Assembly (NCBI GenBank): GCA_025350965.1
Contig: JANXWV010000135.1
Location: 90,402 to 154,401, forward strand
Direction: 5' to 3'
Origin: Rhizobacter sp.
GTDB taxonomy: Bacteria > Pseudomonadota > Gammaproteobacteria > Burkholderiales > Burkholderiaceae_C
DNA length: 64,000 nt
In this document: one piece after another, positions 48,690 through 56,458 of the stretch
Numbering within the stretch: position 1 is the stretch's first letter
Layout of the letters: each line of letters begins with the position of its first letter
Notes under the pieces: generated by a model
The model's input: only the letters and a program-made list of their open reading frames with translations
Databases searched by the model: none
Told to the model about the DNA's origin: nothing
Program-made: the position numbers and the translations under genes

Positions 48690-50042
48690 CTACCGCAACG
48701 TCGAGACGGCCCAACCCGCCAGCGCGCACGCACCGAGCAGCGGCATCACGCCGACCTTGAAGCGAAACAGCGCGATGCCGGCACCGAGCGCGATCACCGC
48801 AGAGACCGCATCGAAGCGCCCACTGATCCCTTGCGGCCACAGCAGGTGGTAGGCGAAGAACAGCGCCAGGTTCAGGATCACGCCGACCACTGCAGCGGTG
48901 ATGGCGGTCAGTGGCGCGGTGAACTTCAACTGCCCGTGCGTGGCCTCGACCACCGGCCCGCCGGCCAGGATGAACACGAACGACGGCAGGAAGGTGAAGA
49001 AGGTCACCACGCTGGCCGCCAGCGCTGCGCCGAGGAACTGCGCTTCGGGCCCGAGCACCTGCCGCGTCCAGCCTGCGACGAAGCCGACGAAGGCCACCAC
49101 CATGATGAGCGGGCCCGGCGTGGTTTCACCGAGCGCCAGGCCGTCCATCATCTGTGCCGCACTGAGCCACTGGTGCTGTTCGACCGCGCCCTGGAACACA
49201 TACGGCAGCACCGCGTATGCACCGCCGAAGGTCAGCAGCGCGGCCTTCGTGAAGAACCAGCCGAGTTGCGTGAGCGTGCCCTGCATGCCGTTGATGGCGA
49301 CCAGAACGCCCATCGCCGCGGCCCACAGCGCCAGGCCGACGAGCAGCACGCGCGCGAGCCTGCCGCTTGTGAAGCGCGCATGAGCCGGGGTGGGTGTGGC
49401 GTCGTCGATCAGCGCCGCACCGTAGTGCTTGTTAGCCGCACCGTGGCCACCGCCGGGCGCGAACACGGCCGGTGCGAAGCGGCTGCCCGCCATGCCGATC
49501 AACGCCGCTGCAATCACGATCAGCGGGAACGGCAGGTTCAACGCGAAGATGGCCACGAACGCCCCGGCCGCAATGGCCCACATCCAACCGTTCTTCAGCG
49601 CCCGCCCGCCGATGCGGTGCGCGGCATGCAACACGATGGCGGTGACCGCGGGCTTGAGCCCGTAGAACACCCCCGCCACCCAGGCCACATGGCCGAACGC
49701 GAGGTAAACCCAGGCGAGGCCGATGAGGATGAACAGCGAAGGCAGCACGAACAGCGCGCCTGCCATCACGCCGCCCCATGTGCGGTGCATCAGCCAGCCG
49801 ATGTAGGTGGCGAGTTGCTGGGCCTCGGGCCCTGGCAGCACCATGCAGTAGTTCAGCGCATGCAGAAAGCGCTGCTCCGAGATCCAGCGCTTCTGCTCGA
49901 CCAGCTCGGTGTGCATGATGGCGATCTGCCCGGCCGGGCCGCCGAAGCTGATGAAGCCCAGCCGCAGCCAGTACCAGAAGGCTGCGCGGAACGTGACCGG
50001 CGCGGGCGGTGCTTCGGCCGCCACGGCCGGAGCCTGGCTCAC
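48690..50042 (-). CDS. chrA: Chromate transporter ChrA family, two-domain
   Basis: Inner-membrane CHR-family transporter of 450 residues with duplicated CHR domains; characterised members efflux chromate. The first domain begins FWYWLRLGFISFGGPAGQIAIMHTELVEQKRWI and contains LPGPEAQQLATYIGWL. The second begins LGWFFTKAALLTFGGAYAVLPYV and carries the equivalent GETTPGPLIMVVAFVGF. The start is GTG 50042 (M-SQAPAVAAEAPP), 11 bases after the kinase stop with GAGGG nearby; the 769-residue ORF-track entry starting at 50999 runs through the kinase gene out of frame. Third gene of an ompR-envZ-chrA unit. Substrate may not be chromate. Confidence 0.9.
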   Translation of the reverse strand: MSQAPAVAAEAPPAPVTFRAAFWYWLRLGFISFGGPAGQIAIMHTELVEQKRWISEQRFLHALNYCMVLPGPEAQQLATYIGWLMHRTWGGVMAGALFVLPSLFILIGLAWVYLAFGHVAWVAGVFYGLKPAVTAIVLHAAHRIGGRALKNGWMWAIAAGAFVAIFALNLPFPLIVIAAALIGMAGSRFAPAVFAPGGGHGAANKHYGAALIDDATPTPAHARFTSGRLARVLLVGLALWAAAMGVLVAINGMQGTLTQLGWFFTKAALLTFGGAYAVLPYVFQGAVEQHQWLSAAQMMDGLALGETTPGPLIMVVAFVGFVAGWTRQVLGPEAQFLGAALAASVVTFFTFLPSFVFILAGGPVVEATHGQLKFTAPLTAITAAVVGVILNLALFFAYHLLWPQGISGRFDAVSAVIALGAGIALFRFKVGVMPLLGACALAGWAVSTLR

Positions 50043-50053
50043 CGCGTCATCCC

Positions 50054-51382
50054 TCACGGTGCCTTCTTCAACCGGATGTGCGCAAGCAAGCCACCGTCCG
50101 CCGCGTTCGTCAGCTCGAAGGTGCCGCCCATGCGTTGCACCGCTTTCTCGACGATGGCCAGGCCCAGGCCGGCGCCGGTGGCGGCGGTGCGCGCCGCGTC
50201 GCCGCGAAAGAACGGGGTGGTCAGCTGCGCCAGCTTCTTCGGGTCGGCGCCGGGGCCGTGGTCGCGCACGCTCAGGATCACCCACGGCCCGGTGCGCGCG
50301 TAGGTCACCAGCACGCGGGCAATGCCGGTGTCGTTGCTGCGGCCGTATCGGCGCGCGTTCTCGAACAGGTTCTGCAACACGCGGCCGAGCTCGGTGTCGT
50401 CGGCCATCACCTTGGTGTCGATCGCCACGCGCGACGTGATGCGGATCTGGCTGGTGTCGCGAAAGGCCGCCATCTCGCGGTCGACCACACTGCTCAGGTG
50501 CACTGGTGTCAGCTTGCTTTCGCCGGGGCGCGCGTAGTCCATGAACTTGTCGATGATGGCGTCGAGCTGCGTGATGTCGAGCGCCATGTTCTGCTTGGCC
50601 TCTTCGTCTTGCACGCTCATTTCCGCCTCCAGGCGAAGGCGCGCCAGCGGCGTGCGCAAGTCGTGCGAGATGCCGGCGAGCATCACCGCCCGGTCCTGTT
50701 CGACCTTCGCCAGCTCGCGCGCCATGCGGTTGAAGCCCATGTTGACCTGGCGGATCTCGTTCGTCAGCGTGTTCTCGTCGAGCACCGAATCGAACTCGCC
50801 TTCGCGGATGCGGCTGGCGGCGAAGCTCAGCTCCTTCAGCGGCTGGTTGATGAGCCGCGCAATGGCTGCCGAGCCCGCCATCGTGGCCAGCAGCGCGATG
50901 CTGACCCACAAGGTCAGCGTGCTCCACGCCATCGGCCCCGGGGTGGCCGCATCGGCCTGCAGCCAGTACGGGTCTTTCTCGATCGTGAAGCCAATCCACA
51001 GGCCGGGCGCGCCGTTCACGGTGCTGGCCACGATGGTGTCGGCGCCGAGCCGCTGACGCAGGTCGTTGCTGATGGCGCGCGAACTGCGATCAGCGTCGTA
51101 GGGCTCCCACTTGTCGGCCGGTTCGCGGGGTGCGAGCTTGAGCGACTCTTGCGCCGAGATGCCTTTGACCAGCGCGATGCGGTTGATGCCGTCGCTCGCA
51201 AGCAGCGCAGCCCGAGCGATCTTCACGAGGCTTGCGATCTGCTGCGCTGCCTGCGTGGCACGCGGCTCGAATTCGAGCGCGCGGAAGGTTTGCGTCCAGG
51301 CGAACACGCCGCAGGCGAGCAGCAACGCGAGCAGGAAGAACGTGCGCCAGAACAGGCTCAGCGCGACTTGTTGACGGGCCAT
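50054..51382 (-). CDS. EnvZ/RisS-like sensor histidine kinase
   Basis: A 442-residue membrane sensor kinase, partner of the OmpR-like regulator upstream. Helix one (residues 9-30) and helix two (about 153-172) bracket a 120-residue periplasmic sensor region. A HAMP domain follows (about 173-228). The DHp helix has His240 in GISHDLRTPLARLR, then N-box NLFENARRYG, G1 DHGPGAD and G2 TGAGLGLAIVEKAV. The HDLRTPLARLR signature is that of the EnvZ subgroup. It starts 75 bases after the regulator stop and ends 11 bases before chrA. The signal is unknown; porin or envelope control is likely by homology. Confidence 0.92.
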   Translation of the reverse strand: MARQQVALSLFWRTFFLLALLLACGVFAWTQTFRALEFEPRATQAAQQIASLVKIARAALLASDGINRIALVKGISAQESLKLAPREPADKWEPYDADRSSRAISNDLRQRLGADTIVASTVNGAPGLWIGFTIEKDPYWLQADAATPGPMAWSTLTLWVSIALLATMAGSAAIARLINQPLKELSFAASRIREGEFDSVLDENTLTNEIRQVNMGFNRMARELAKVEQDRAVMLAGISHDLRTPLARLRLEAEMSVQDEEAKQNMALDITQLDAIIDKFMDYARPGESKLTPVHLSSVVDREMAAFRDTSQIRITSRVAIDTKVMADDTELGRVLQNLFENARRYGRSNDTGIARVLVTYARTGPWVILSVRDHGPGADPKKLAQLTTPFFRGDAARTAATGAGLGLAIVEKAVQRMGGTFELTNAADGGLLAHIRLKKAP

Positions 51383-51457
51383 CGGTAAGTGGCCGCCTGA
51401 GATGGCGGGCCGGCGAATCTAACAGACGGCCGAGGGCGCTCGCGCGGTTACGTCAGG

Positions 51458-52192
51458 TCAGGGCGCGCCGTCCGGAACGAACACGTAGCCCACGCCCCAC
51501 ACCGTCTGGATGTAGCGCGGCTGGGCCGGGTCGGGCTCGATCATCTTGCGCAGGCGCGAGATCTGCACGTCCAGGCTGCGGTCGAAGGGCTCGAACTCGC
51601 GGCCGCGCGCGAGCTGCGCGAGCTTGTCTCGGCTGAGCGGCTGGCGCGGGTGGCGCACGAGCGCCTTGAGCATCGAGAACTCGCCGGTAGTCAGCGCGAT
51701 CTGGTCGCCTTCCTTGCTCAGGCGGCGCAGCGCCAGGTCGAACTCGAACGGGCCGAAGGTCACGGTCTGCGCGTCGAGTGCGGGCGCGCCCGGGGCTTCG
51801 AGCGTGGGGCGGCGGCGCAATACGGCGTGGATGCGCGCGAGCAGTTCGCGCGGGTTGAAGGGCTTGGGCAGATAGTCGTCGGCCCCGACCTCCAGGCCGA
51901 CGATGCGGTCCACGTCTTCCACCTTGGCGGTCAGCATGATGATGGGCGTCAGGTCGTTCGCTGCGCGCAGGCGCCGGCAGATCGATAGGCCGTCTTCGCC
52001 CGGCAGCATCAGGTCGAGCACGATGAGGTGCACCGTCTCGCGCGTCAGCAGGCGGTTCAGCGCCTTCGCGTCTTCCGCCAGCAGCACCTCGAAGCCCTCT
52101 TGCGTGAGGTAGCGGCGCAGCAGGTCGCGGATGCGGGCATCATCATCGACAACGACGATGCGGTCGGGGCGCGGGTTGGCGGCTGTAGACAT
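51458..52192 (-). CDS. ompR: OmpR-like response regulator
   Basis: A 244-residue OmpR-family regulator. The receiver domain has the acidic triad VVDDD (residues 15-18), phosphoacceptor Asp60 in VLDLMLPGEDG and Lys in PKPFNPRELLARI. The winged-helix domain has LTTGEFSMLKALVRHPRQPLSRDKL and RSLDVQISRLRKMIEPDPAQPRYIQTVWGVGYVF, typical of OmpR itself. The ATG at 52192 has GGAG upstream; the 884-residue ORF-track entry starting at 54112 is antisense to other genes for most of its length. Probably controls its own operon and outer-membrane proteins. Confidence 0.93.
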   Translation of the reverse strand: MSTAANPRPDRIVVVDDDARIRDLLRRYLTQEGFEVLLAEDAKALNRLLTRETVHLIVLDLMLPGEDGLSICRRLRAANDLTPIIMLTAKVEDVDRIVGLEVGADDYLPKPFNPRELLARIHAVLRRRPTLEAPGAPALDAQTVTFGPFEFDLALRRLSKEGDQIALTTGEFSMLKALVRHPRQPLSRDKLAQLARGREFEPFDRSLDVQISRLRKMIEPDPAQPRYIQTVWGVGYVFVPDGAP

Positions 52193-52266
52193 GCAGGGAA
52201 CTCCGAATTTGTAACAGCGGCGATTTTGCGCAGGTTTCGACTGCCGATTCGATGGGTCTGACCAAA

Positions 52267-52287
52267 GGTTACAACTCGGCCGTAACC
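52267..52287. promoter_or_regulatory. Inverted repeat in the ompR/SIMPL intergenic region
   Basis: GGTTAC-N9-GTAACC lies between the divergent ompR and SIMPL genes; another GTAAC stands at 52211-52215. GTAAC is part of known OmpR-box sequences, so these could be operators for autoregulation. No certain promoter hexamers were identified in the 123-base gap. Confidence 0.35.
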
Positions 52288-52315
52288 ACATTCCACTCTC
52301 GAAAGGACACGACTC

Positions 52316-53023
52316 ATGCTCGACCACGCCACCCGATTGACTGCTGCGCTGTGCCTGGCGGCCGCCAGCGCCGGTGGGGCCTGCGCCGACCTGGCCCCGC
52401 CCCAGGGCGTTGTCATGCTCGGTGCCAGCGCCACCACCGAAGTCACGAAAGACCTGCTCACCGTCACGCTCGGCACCACGCGTGAAGGGGCTGATGCGGG
52501 CGCGGTGCAGTCGCAACTGAAGCAGGCACTCGATGCCGCCCTGGTCGAGGCGAAGAAGGCCGCCCGGCCCGGCCAGCTGGACGTGCAGACCGGCAACTTC
52601 CAGGTTTCGCCGCGCTACACGAACAAGGGCACCACCAACGGCTGGCAAGGCAGCGCCGAACTGGTGATCGAGGGCCGCGACATGCCCGCCATCGGCCAGC
52701 TCACCGGGCGCATCAACACCCTCACGATCAGCCGCGTGGCCTACAACCTGTCGCGCGATCTGCGCGAGCGCGTCGAGGGCGAGGTGTCGGCCCAGGCCAT
52801 CGCCCGCTTTCGCGCCAAGGCGATCGAGGCGGCGAAGAACTTCGGCTACACCGGCTACGCGGTGCGCGAGGTCAGCGTGAACACGAACGAGTCGTCGCCG
52901 GTGCGGCCGATGGCGATGCAGGCGAAGTCGATGTCGGCACCCGGCGATGAGGCCTTGCCGGTCGAGCCGGGCAAGGGCGTGGTCGTGGTGTCGGTGAACG
53001 GCTCGGTGCAGATGACGCGCTGA
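52316..53023 (+). CDS. Periplasmic SIMPL (DUF541) domain protein
   Basis: A 235-residue exported protein of the SIMPL/DUF541 family (E. coli YggE-like), linked to outer-membrane and oxidative-stress phenotypes but without known activity. An N-terminal signal peptide (RLTAALCLAAASAGGACAD) is followed by the family start VVMLGASATTEVTKDLLTVTLGTTREG. Helical and beta repeats follow, with YTNKGTTNGWQGSAELVIEG, and the terminal VVVVSVNGSVQM strand. It diverges from ompR and may belong to its regulon, but nothing in the sequence proves that. Confidence 0.87.
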   Translation: MLDHATRLTAALCLAAASAGGACADLAPPQGVVMLGASATTEVTKDLLTVTLGTTREGADAGAVQSQLKQALDAALVEAKKAARPGQLDVQTGNFQVSPRYTNKGTTNGWQGSAELVIEGRDMPAIGQLTGRINTLTISRVAYNLSRDLRERVEGEVSAQAIARFRAKAIEAAKNFGYTGYAVREVSVNTNESSPVRPMAMQAKSMSAPGDEALPVEPGKGVVVVSVNGSVQMTR

Positions 53024-53101
53024 AGCCGTCGAGCTGCCGCGGCGAGCGGGCGCCCGGCCGGCCCATCCGGCCGAGTCGACCAAGTAGGTAAAGTGCGATT
53101 G

Positions 53102-53989
53102 ATGAGCACCACCGAACCACGCCTCAATCACGTTCAATGCCTGAGCGCCCGCGGCTTGCACCGCATGGCCTACTGGGAGTGGGGCGACGCCGCCAACCCA
53201 CGCGTGCTGGTGTGCGTGCACGGCTTGGCGCGCCAGGGCCGTGACTTCGACACGCTGGCGCACAGCCTCGGCGCCGAGTACCGCGTCGTCTGCCCCGACG
53301 TGGTCGGGCGCGGCCGGTCGGATGCCCTGGCCGACCCGATGGCCTACCAGGTGCCCACCTACGTGGCCGACATGGTCACGCTCATCGCGCGGCTTGATGC
53401 AACCGCGCTGCATTGGGTCGGCACGTCGATGGGCGGGCTCATCGGCATGGTGCTCGCGGGCTTGCCGAACTCGCCGATCCAGCGGCTCGTGCTCAACGAG
53501 ATCGGGCCGACGATCCAACCCGAGGCCGTGGCGCGCATCGGCACCTACCTCGGTGTGCCGCAGCACTGGGCCACGGTCGACGAGGCGGCCGACGCCTTGC
53601 TCGCCATCTCGCAGGGCTTCGGGCCGCACACACGGGAGCAGTGGCTGGCGCTGACCCGGCCGATGCTCAAACCAGACGCCGGGCCCGACGGCGCCGCCGG
53701 CTTCAAGCTGCACTACGACATGAACATCGCCCAGCCCCTGCGCGCCATGACGGCACACGACGCGGCCACTGGCGAGGCCGTGCTTTGGCACAGCTACGAC
53801 CACATCGCCTGCCCCACGCTGCTGCTTCGCGGCGCCGACTCCGACCTGCTCACGGCCGCTACCGCGCAAGCCATGACGCTGCGCGGCCCGAAGGCGCGGG
53901 TGGTCGAGTTCGCCGGCGTCGGCCATGCGCCGACGCTTGTCGCCGCCGATCAGGTGAATGCGGTGCGGGAGTTCCTGCTGGCGCCATGA
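53102..53989 (+). CDS. Alpha/beta hydrolase
   Basis: A 295-residue alpha/beta-hydrolase-fold protein. Oxyanion region CVHGLARQGRDFDTLA, nucleophile elbow GTSMGGLIGM with the catalytic Ser, acidic residue probably in LLLRGADSDLLT, and His in GVGHAPTLVA, so the triad looks complete. Cytoplasmic, no signal peptide. The substrate cannot be told; esterases, lactonases and thioesterases are all possible. ATG 53102 is preferred to the in-frame GTG at 53093. The stop overlaps the relA ATG by four bases (ATGA), so it is translated together with relA. Confidence 0.87.
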   Translation: MSTTEPRLNHVQCLSARGLHRMAYWEWGDAANPRVLVCVHGLARQGRDFDTLAHSLGAEYRVVCPDVVGRGRSDALADPMAYQVPTYVADMVTLIARLDATALHWVGTSMGGLIGMVLAGLPNSPIQRLVLNEIGPTIQPEAVARIGTYLGVPQHWATVDEAADALLAISQGFGPHTREQWLALTRPMLKPDAGPDGAAGFKLHYDMNIAQPLRAMTAHDAATGEAVLWHSYDHIACPTLLLRGADSDLLTAATAQAMTLRGPKARVVEFAGVGHAPTLVAADQVNAVREFLLAP

Positions 53990-56253
53990 AGACCGGAACC
54001 CCGGCCGCGCGCACCGGTGCGGCGACGATCGTTCAGCTGATCGAGGCCGACCCCGACGCCCGAGTTCACCCCGCAGACGCCGCTGTGCCCGACGAATGGG
54101 CGCAGCTGGCACGTGCCCGCGCGTTTTCCGAGCCGCTGCTGGCCGGTGAACTGCTCGACACCGGCGAAGAAGCGCTGGCCCATGCGGACGCAGTGGCGGC
54201 CATCCTCGAAGGCATCGGTGCCGCGCCGTCGATGCGTGCGGCGGCCTACCTTGTGTATGCCGGCGACTACCTGAACAAACCCGAGGAAGTGGTCACCAAG
54301 GCCTTCGGCGCGTCGCACGCCAGCCTGGTCGTGAACACCCGCAAGCTGGTGCAGTTGCAGCGCGCGGCGCGCGAAGCGCAGCTCGGCACCGAGCAGCGCG
54401 CGCAGCAAACCGAGCGGGTGCGCAAGATGCTGCTCGCGTTCTCGCGCGACCTGCGTGTGGTGCTGCTGCGCCTGGCCTCACGGTTGCAGACGCTGCGCTT
54501 CTTCGCTGCGAGCAGGACGCCGTGCCCGCAGCCACTGGCGGCCGAGTCGCTGCAGGTGTTCGCGCCGCTCGCCAACCGGCTCGGCATCTGGCAGATCAAG
54601 TGGGAACTCGAAGACCTGTCGTTCCGCTTTCTGGAGCCCGAGGCCTACAAGCGCGTCGCCGGGTTGCTCGACGAGCGCCGCGTCGAGCGCGAGCAGCGCG
54701 TCGAGGCGTTCCGCCAGCACCTGGCCGACGACCTGGCGCGCCACGGCCTGCGGGCCGAAGTGCAGGGTCGGCCGAAGCACCTGTACAGCATCTGGAAGAA
54801 GATGAACGGCAAGGCGCTGAGCTTCGAGCAGGTGCTCGATGTGCGCGCCGTGCGGCTCATCGTCAGCGACGTGGCCGCGTGCTACGCCGCGCTCGGCCGC
54901 GTGCACGAACGCTTTCGCGCGGTGGCGGGCGAGTTCGACGACTACATCGAGCGGCCGAAGCCGAACGGCTATCAGTCGCTGCACACGGTGGTGCTCGACG
55001 AGTCGGGCCGGCCGGTCGAAGTGCAGATTCGAACGGCCGCCATGCACGAGCACGCCGAGCACGGCGTGGCCGCGCACTGGGCCTACAAGGACGCAGGCGC
55101 GAAGGGCTATGCCGGCGTGAGTGCCGGGGCCGAGCAGAGCGCCCGCGTCGCCGAGGCCCGCAAGGCCGTACTGCGCCAGTTGCTGGCCTGGGAGCGCGAC
55201 TTTGCCGCGCAGGCCGGCCCGGCCGAGCCCGGCGCTGCGCCGGTCGATGAGCGCATCTACGTCTTCACGCCCGCCGCCACGGTCGTCGAACTGGCGGCCG
55301 GCGCCACGCCCATCGACTTTGCCTATGCCGTGCACACCGACCTGGGCCACCGCTGCCGCGGTGCCAAGGTCGACGGCGCGATGGTGCCGCTGAACACTGC
55401 CCTGCGCAGCGGGCAGACGGTCGAGATCACGGCGGCCAAGGAGGGCGGCCCGTCGCTCGACTGGCTGAACGCCGACCTCGGCTACTTGAAAAGCCCGCGC
55501 TCGCGCACCAAGGTGCGAGCCTGGTTCAACGTGCTGGCCCAGAGCGCCACGATCGCGCGCGGCCGCGAGGCCGTAGAAAAGCTGCTGCAGCGCGAAGGCA
55601 AGACTGCGACCAAGCTCGACGACCTGGCACAGCGGCTGGGCTTTCGCCACGCCGATGCGCTGTTCGAAGTCGTCGGCAAGGACGAGTTCTCGCTGCGCAC
55701 CATCGAGACGCTGCTGCGCCCGGCCGAGCCCATGCCGTCGGCCGACGAGGCGTTCGTCGCGCGGCGCAGCAACGTCGATGCGGCAGCGCCGAAGGGTGGG
55801 GTGCTGGTGGTGGGTGTCGAGTCGCTGATGACCAACCTGGCGCGCTGCTGCCGGCCCGCGCCGCCCGACGCCATCGGCGGCTACGTGACGCGCGGCAAGG
55901 GCGTGGCCGTGCACCGCGCGGCCTGCAGCAACTTCAAGGAAATGGGCGCGCGTGCGCCCGAGCGGCTGATCGCCGTGGCCTGGGGTGCTGCGCGCGCCGA
56001 CCGTGCGGCGCTGTACCCGGTCGACGTGATGGTGGAAGCGGCCGACCGGCAAGGGCTGTTGCGCGACATCTCGGAGCTGTTCGCGAAGGAGAAGATGAAC
56101 GTCACCGGCGTCAAGACGCAGTCGGTGCGTGACTCGGGCGGTGGCACCGCGTGGATGACCTTCACCATCGAGGTCGCCGACGCCGCGCGCCTGGCCCATG
56201 TGCTGAGCTTGGCGGCGCGCATTGCCGGCGTGCGCGCGGTGCGCCGGAAGTGA
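53986..56253 (+). CDS. relA: RelA-type (p)ppGpp synthetase
   Basis: A 755-residue RelA/SpoT homologue making the alarmone (p)ppGpp on stalled ribosomes. The N-terminal HD region is degenerate: HADAVAAILEGIG is followed by AAYLVYAGDYL where active hydrolases have a HDxxED motif, so hydrolysis is predicted lost. The synthetase domain is intact (GRPKHLYSIWKKM, VLDVRAVRLIV, YIERPKPNGYQSLHTVV, VEVQIRTAAMHEHAEHGVAAHW). TGS (IYVFTPAATVVELAAGATPIDFAYAVHT), zinc-finger-type (RCCRPAPPDAIGGYVTRGKGVAVHR) and C-terminal ACT domains follow. It is coupled to the preceding hydrolase gene and followed by tRNA-Val. Confidence 0.94.
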   Translation: MKTGTPAARTGAATIVQLIEADPDARVHPADAAVPDEWAQLARARAFSEPLLAGELLDTGEEALAHADAVAAILEGIGAAPSMRAAAYLVYAGDYLNKPEEVVTKAFGASHASLVVNTRKLVQLQRAAREAQLGTEQRAQQTERVRKMLLAFSRDLRVVLLRLASRLQTLRFFAASRTPCPQPLAAESLQVFAPLANRLGIWQIKWELEDLSFRFLEPEAYKRVAGLLDERRVEREQRVEAFRQHLADDLARHGLRAEVQGRPKHLYSIWKKMNGKALSFEQVLDVRAVRLIVSDVAACYAALGRVHERFRAVAGEFDDYIERPKPNGYQSLHTVVLDESGRPVEVQIRTAAMHEHAEHGVAAHWAYKDAGAKGYAGVSAGAEQSARVAEARKAVLRQLLAWERDFAAQAGPAEPGAAPVDERIYVFTPAATVVELAAGATPIDFAYAVHTDLGHRCRGAKVDGAMVPLNTALRSGQTVEITAAKEGGPSLDWLNADLGYLKSPRSRTKVRAWFNVLAQSATIARGREAVEKLLQREGKTATKLDDLAQRLGFRHADALFEVVGKDEFSLRTIETLLRPAEPMPSADEAFVARRSNVDAAAPKGGVLVVGVESLMTNLARCCRPAPPDAIGGYVTRGKGVAVHRAACSNFKEMGARAPERLIAVAWGAARADRAALYPVDVMVEAADRQGLLRDISELFAKEKMNVTGVKTQSVRDSGGGTAWMTFTIEVADAARLAHVLSLAARIAGVRAVRRK

Positions 56254-56281
56254 AGGCCCAAAGGCGGTCTCACACGTGGGC

Positions 56282-56287
56282 TACAAT
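56282..56287 (+). promoter_or_regulatory. -10 of the tRNA-Val promoter
   Basis: TACAAT, 12 bases before the mature tRNA 5' end. The -35 region is poor, so readthrough from relA may also contribute. Confidence 0.45.
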
Positions 56288-56299
56288 TAAGGGCTCAAT

Positions 56300-56376
56300 A
56301 GGCGCGTAGCTCAGCTGGTTAGAGCACCACCTTGACATGGTGGGGGTCGTTGGTTCGAGTCCAATCGCGCCTACCA
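56300..56376 (+). tRNA. tRNA-Val (anticodon GAC)
   Basis: A 77-nt cloverleaf: acceptor AGGCGCG/CGCGCCT, discriminator A and encoded CCA. The D arm is GCTCAGCTGGTTAGAGC, the anticodon stem CCACC/GGTGG with loop TTGACAT (anticodon GAC), and the T arm TTGGTTCGAGTCCAA with the TTCGA loop. It reads GUC/GUU valine codons. It is 46 bases after relA and followed by a terminator. Confidence 0.96.
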
Positions 56377-56393
56377 AATACGGTAGGAAGAAC

Positions 56394-56426
56394 AAGCACC
56401 CGGCGGAGACGCCCGGTGCTTTTTTC
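56394..56426 (+). terminator. Terminator after tRNA-Val
   Basis: AAGCACC...GGTGCTT with an inner GGC/GCC pair block is followed by six T residues on the plus strand. On the minus strand it is followed by GTTCTTCC, so it may also stop the convergent carboxylase operon. Confidence 0.85.
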
Positions 56427-56458
56427 TTGCCTCCGACCGGCCCGCATCGCAGCTCGAT

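Noticed and set aside
50043-50999. N-terminal extension of chrA to a 769-aa protein.
   Set aside because: The extra 319 residues come from an alternative frame of the histidine kinase; the GTG at 50042 gives a normal ChrA.
52193-54112. N-terminal extension of the OmpR-like ORF to 884 aa.
   Set aside because: The extension is antisense to the SIMPL and hydrolase genes; the ATG at 52192 with GGAG gives a standard 244-residue regulator.
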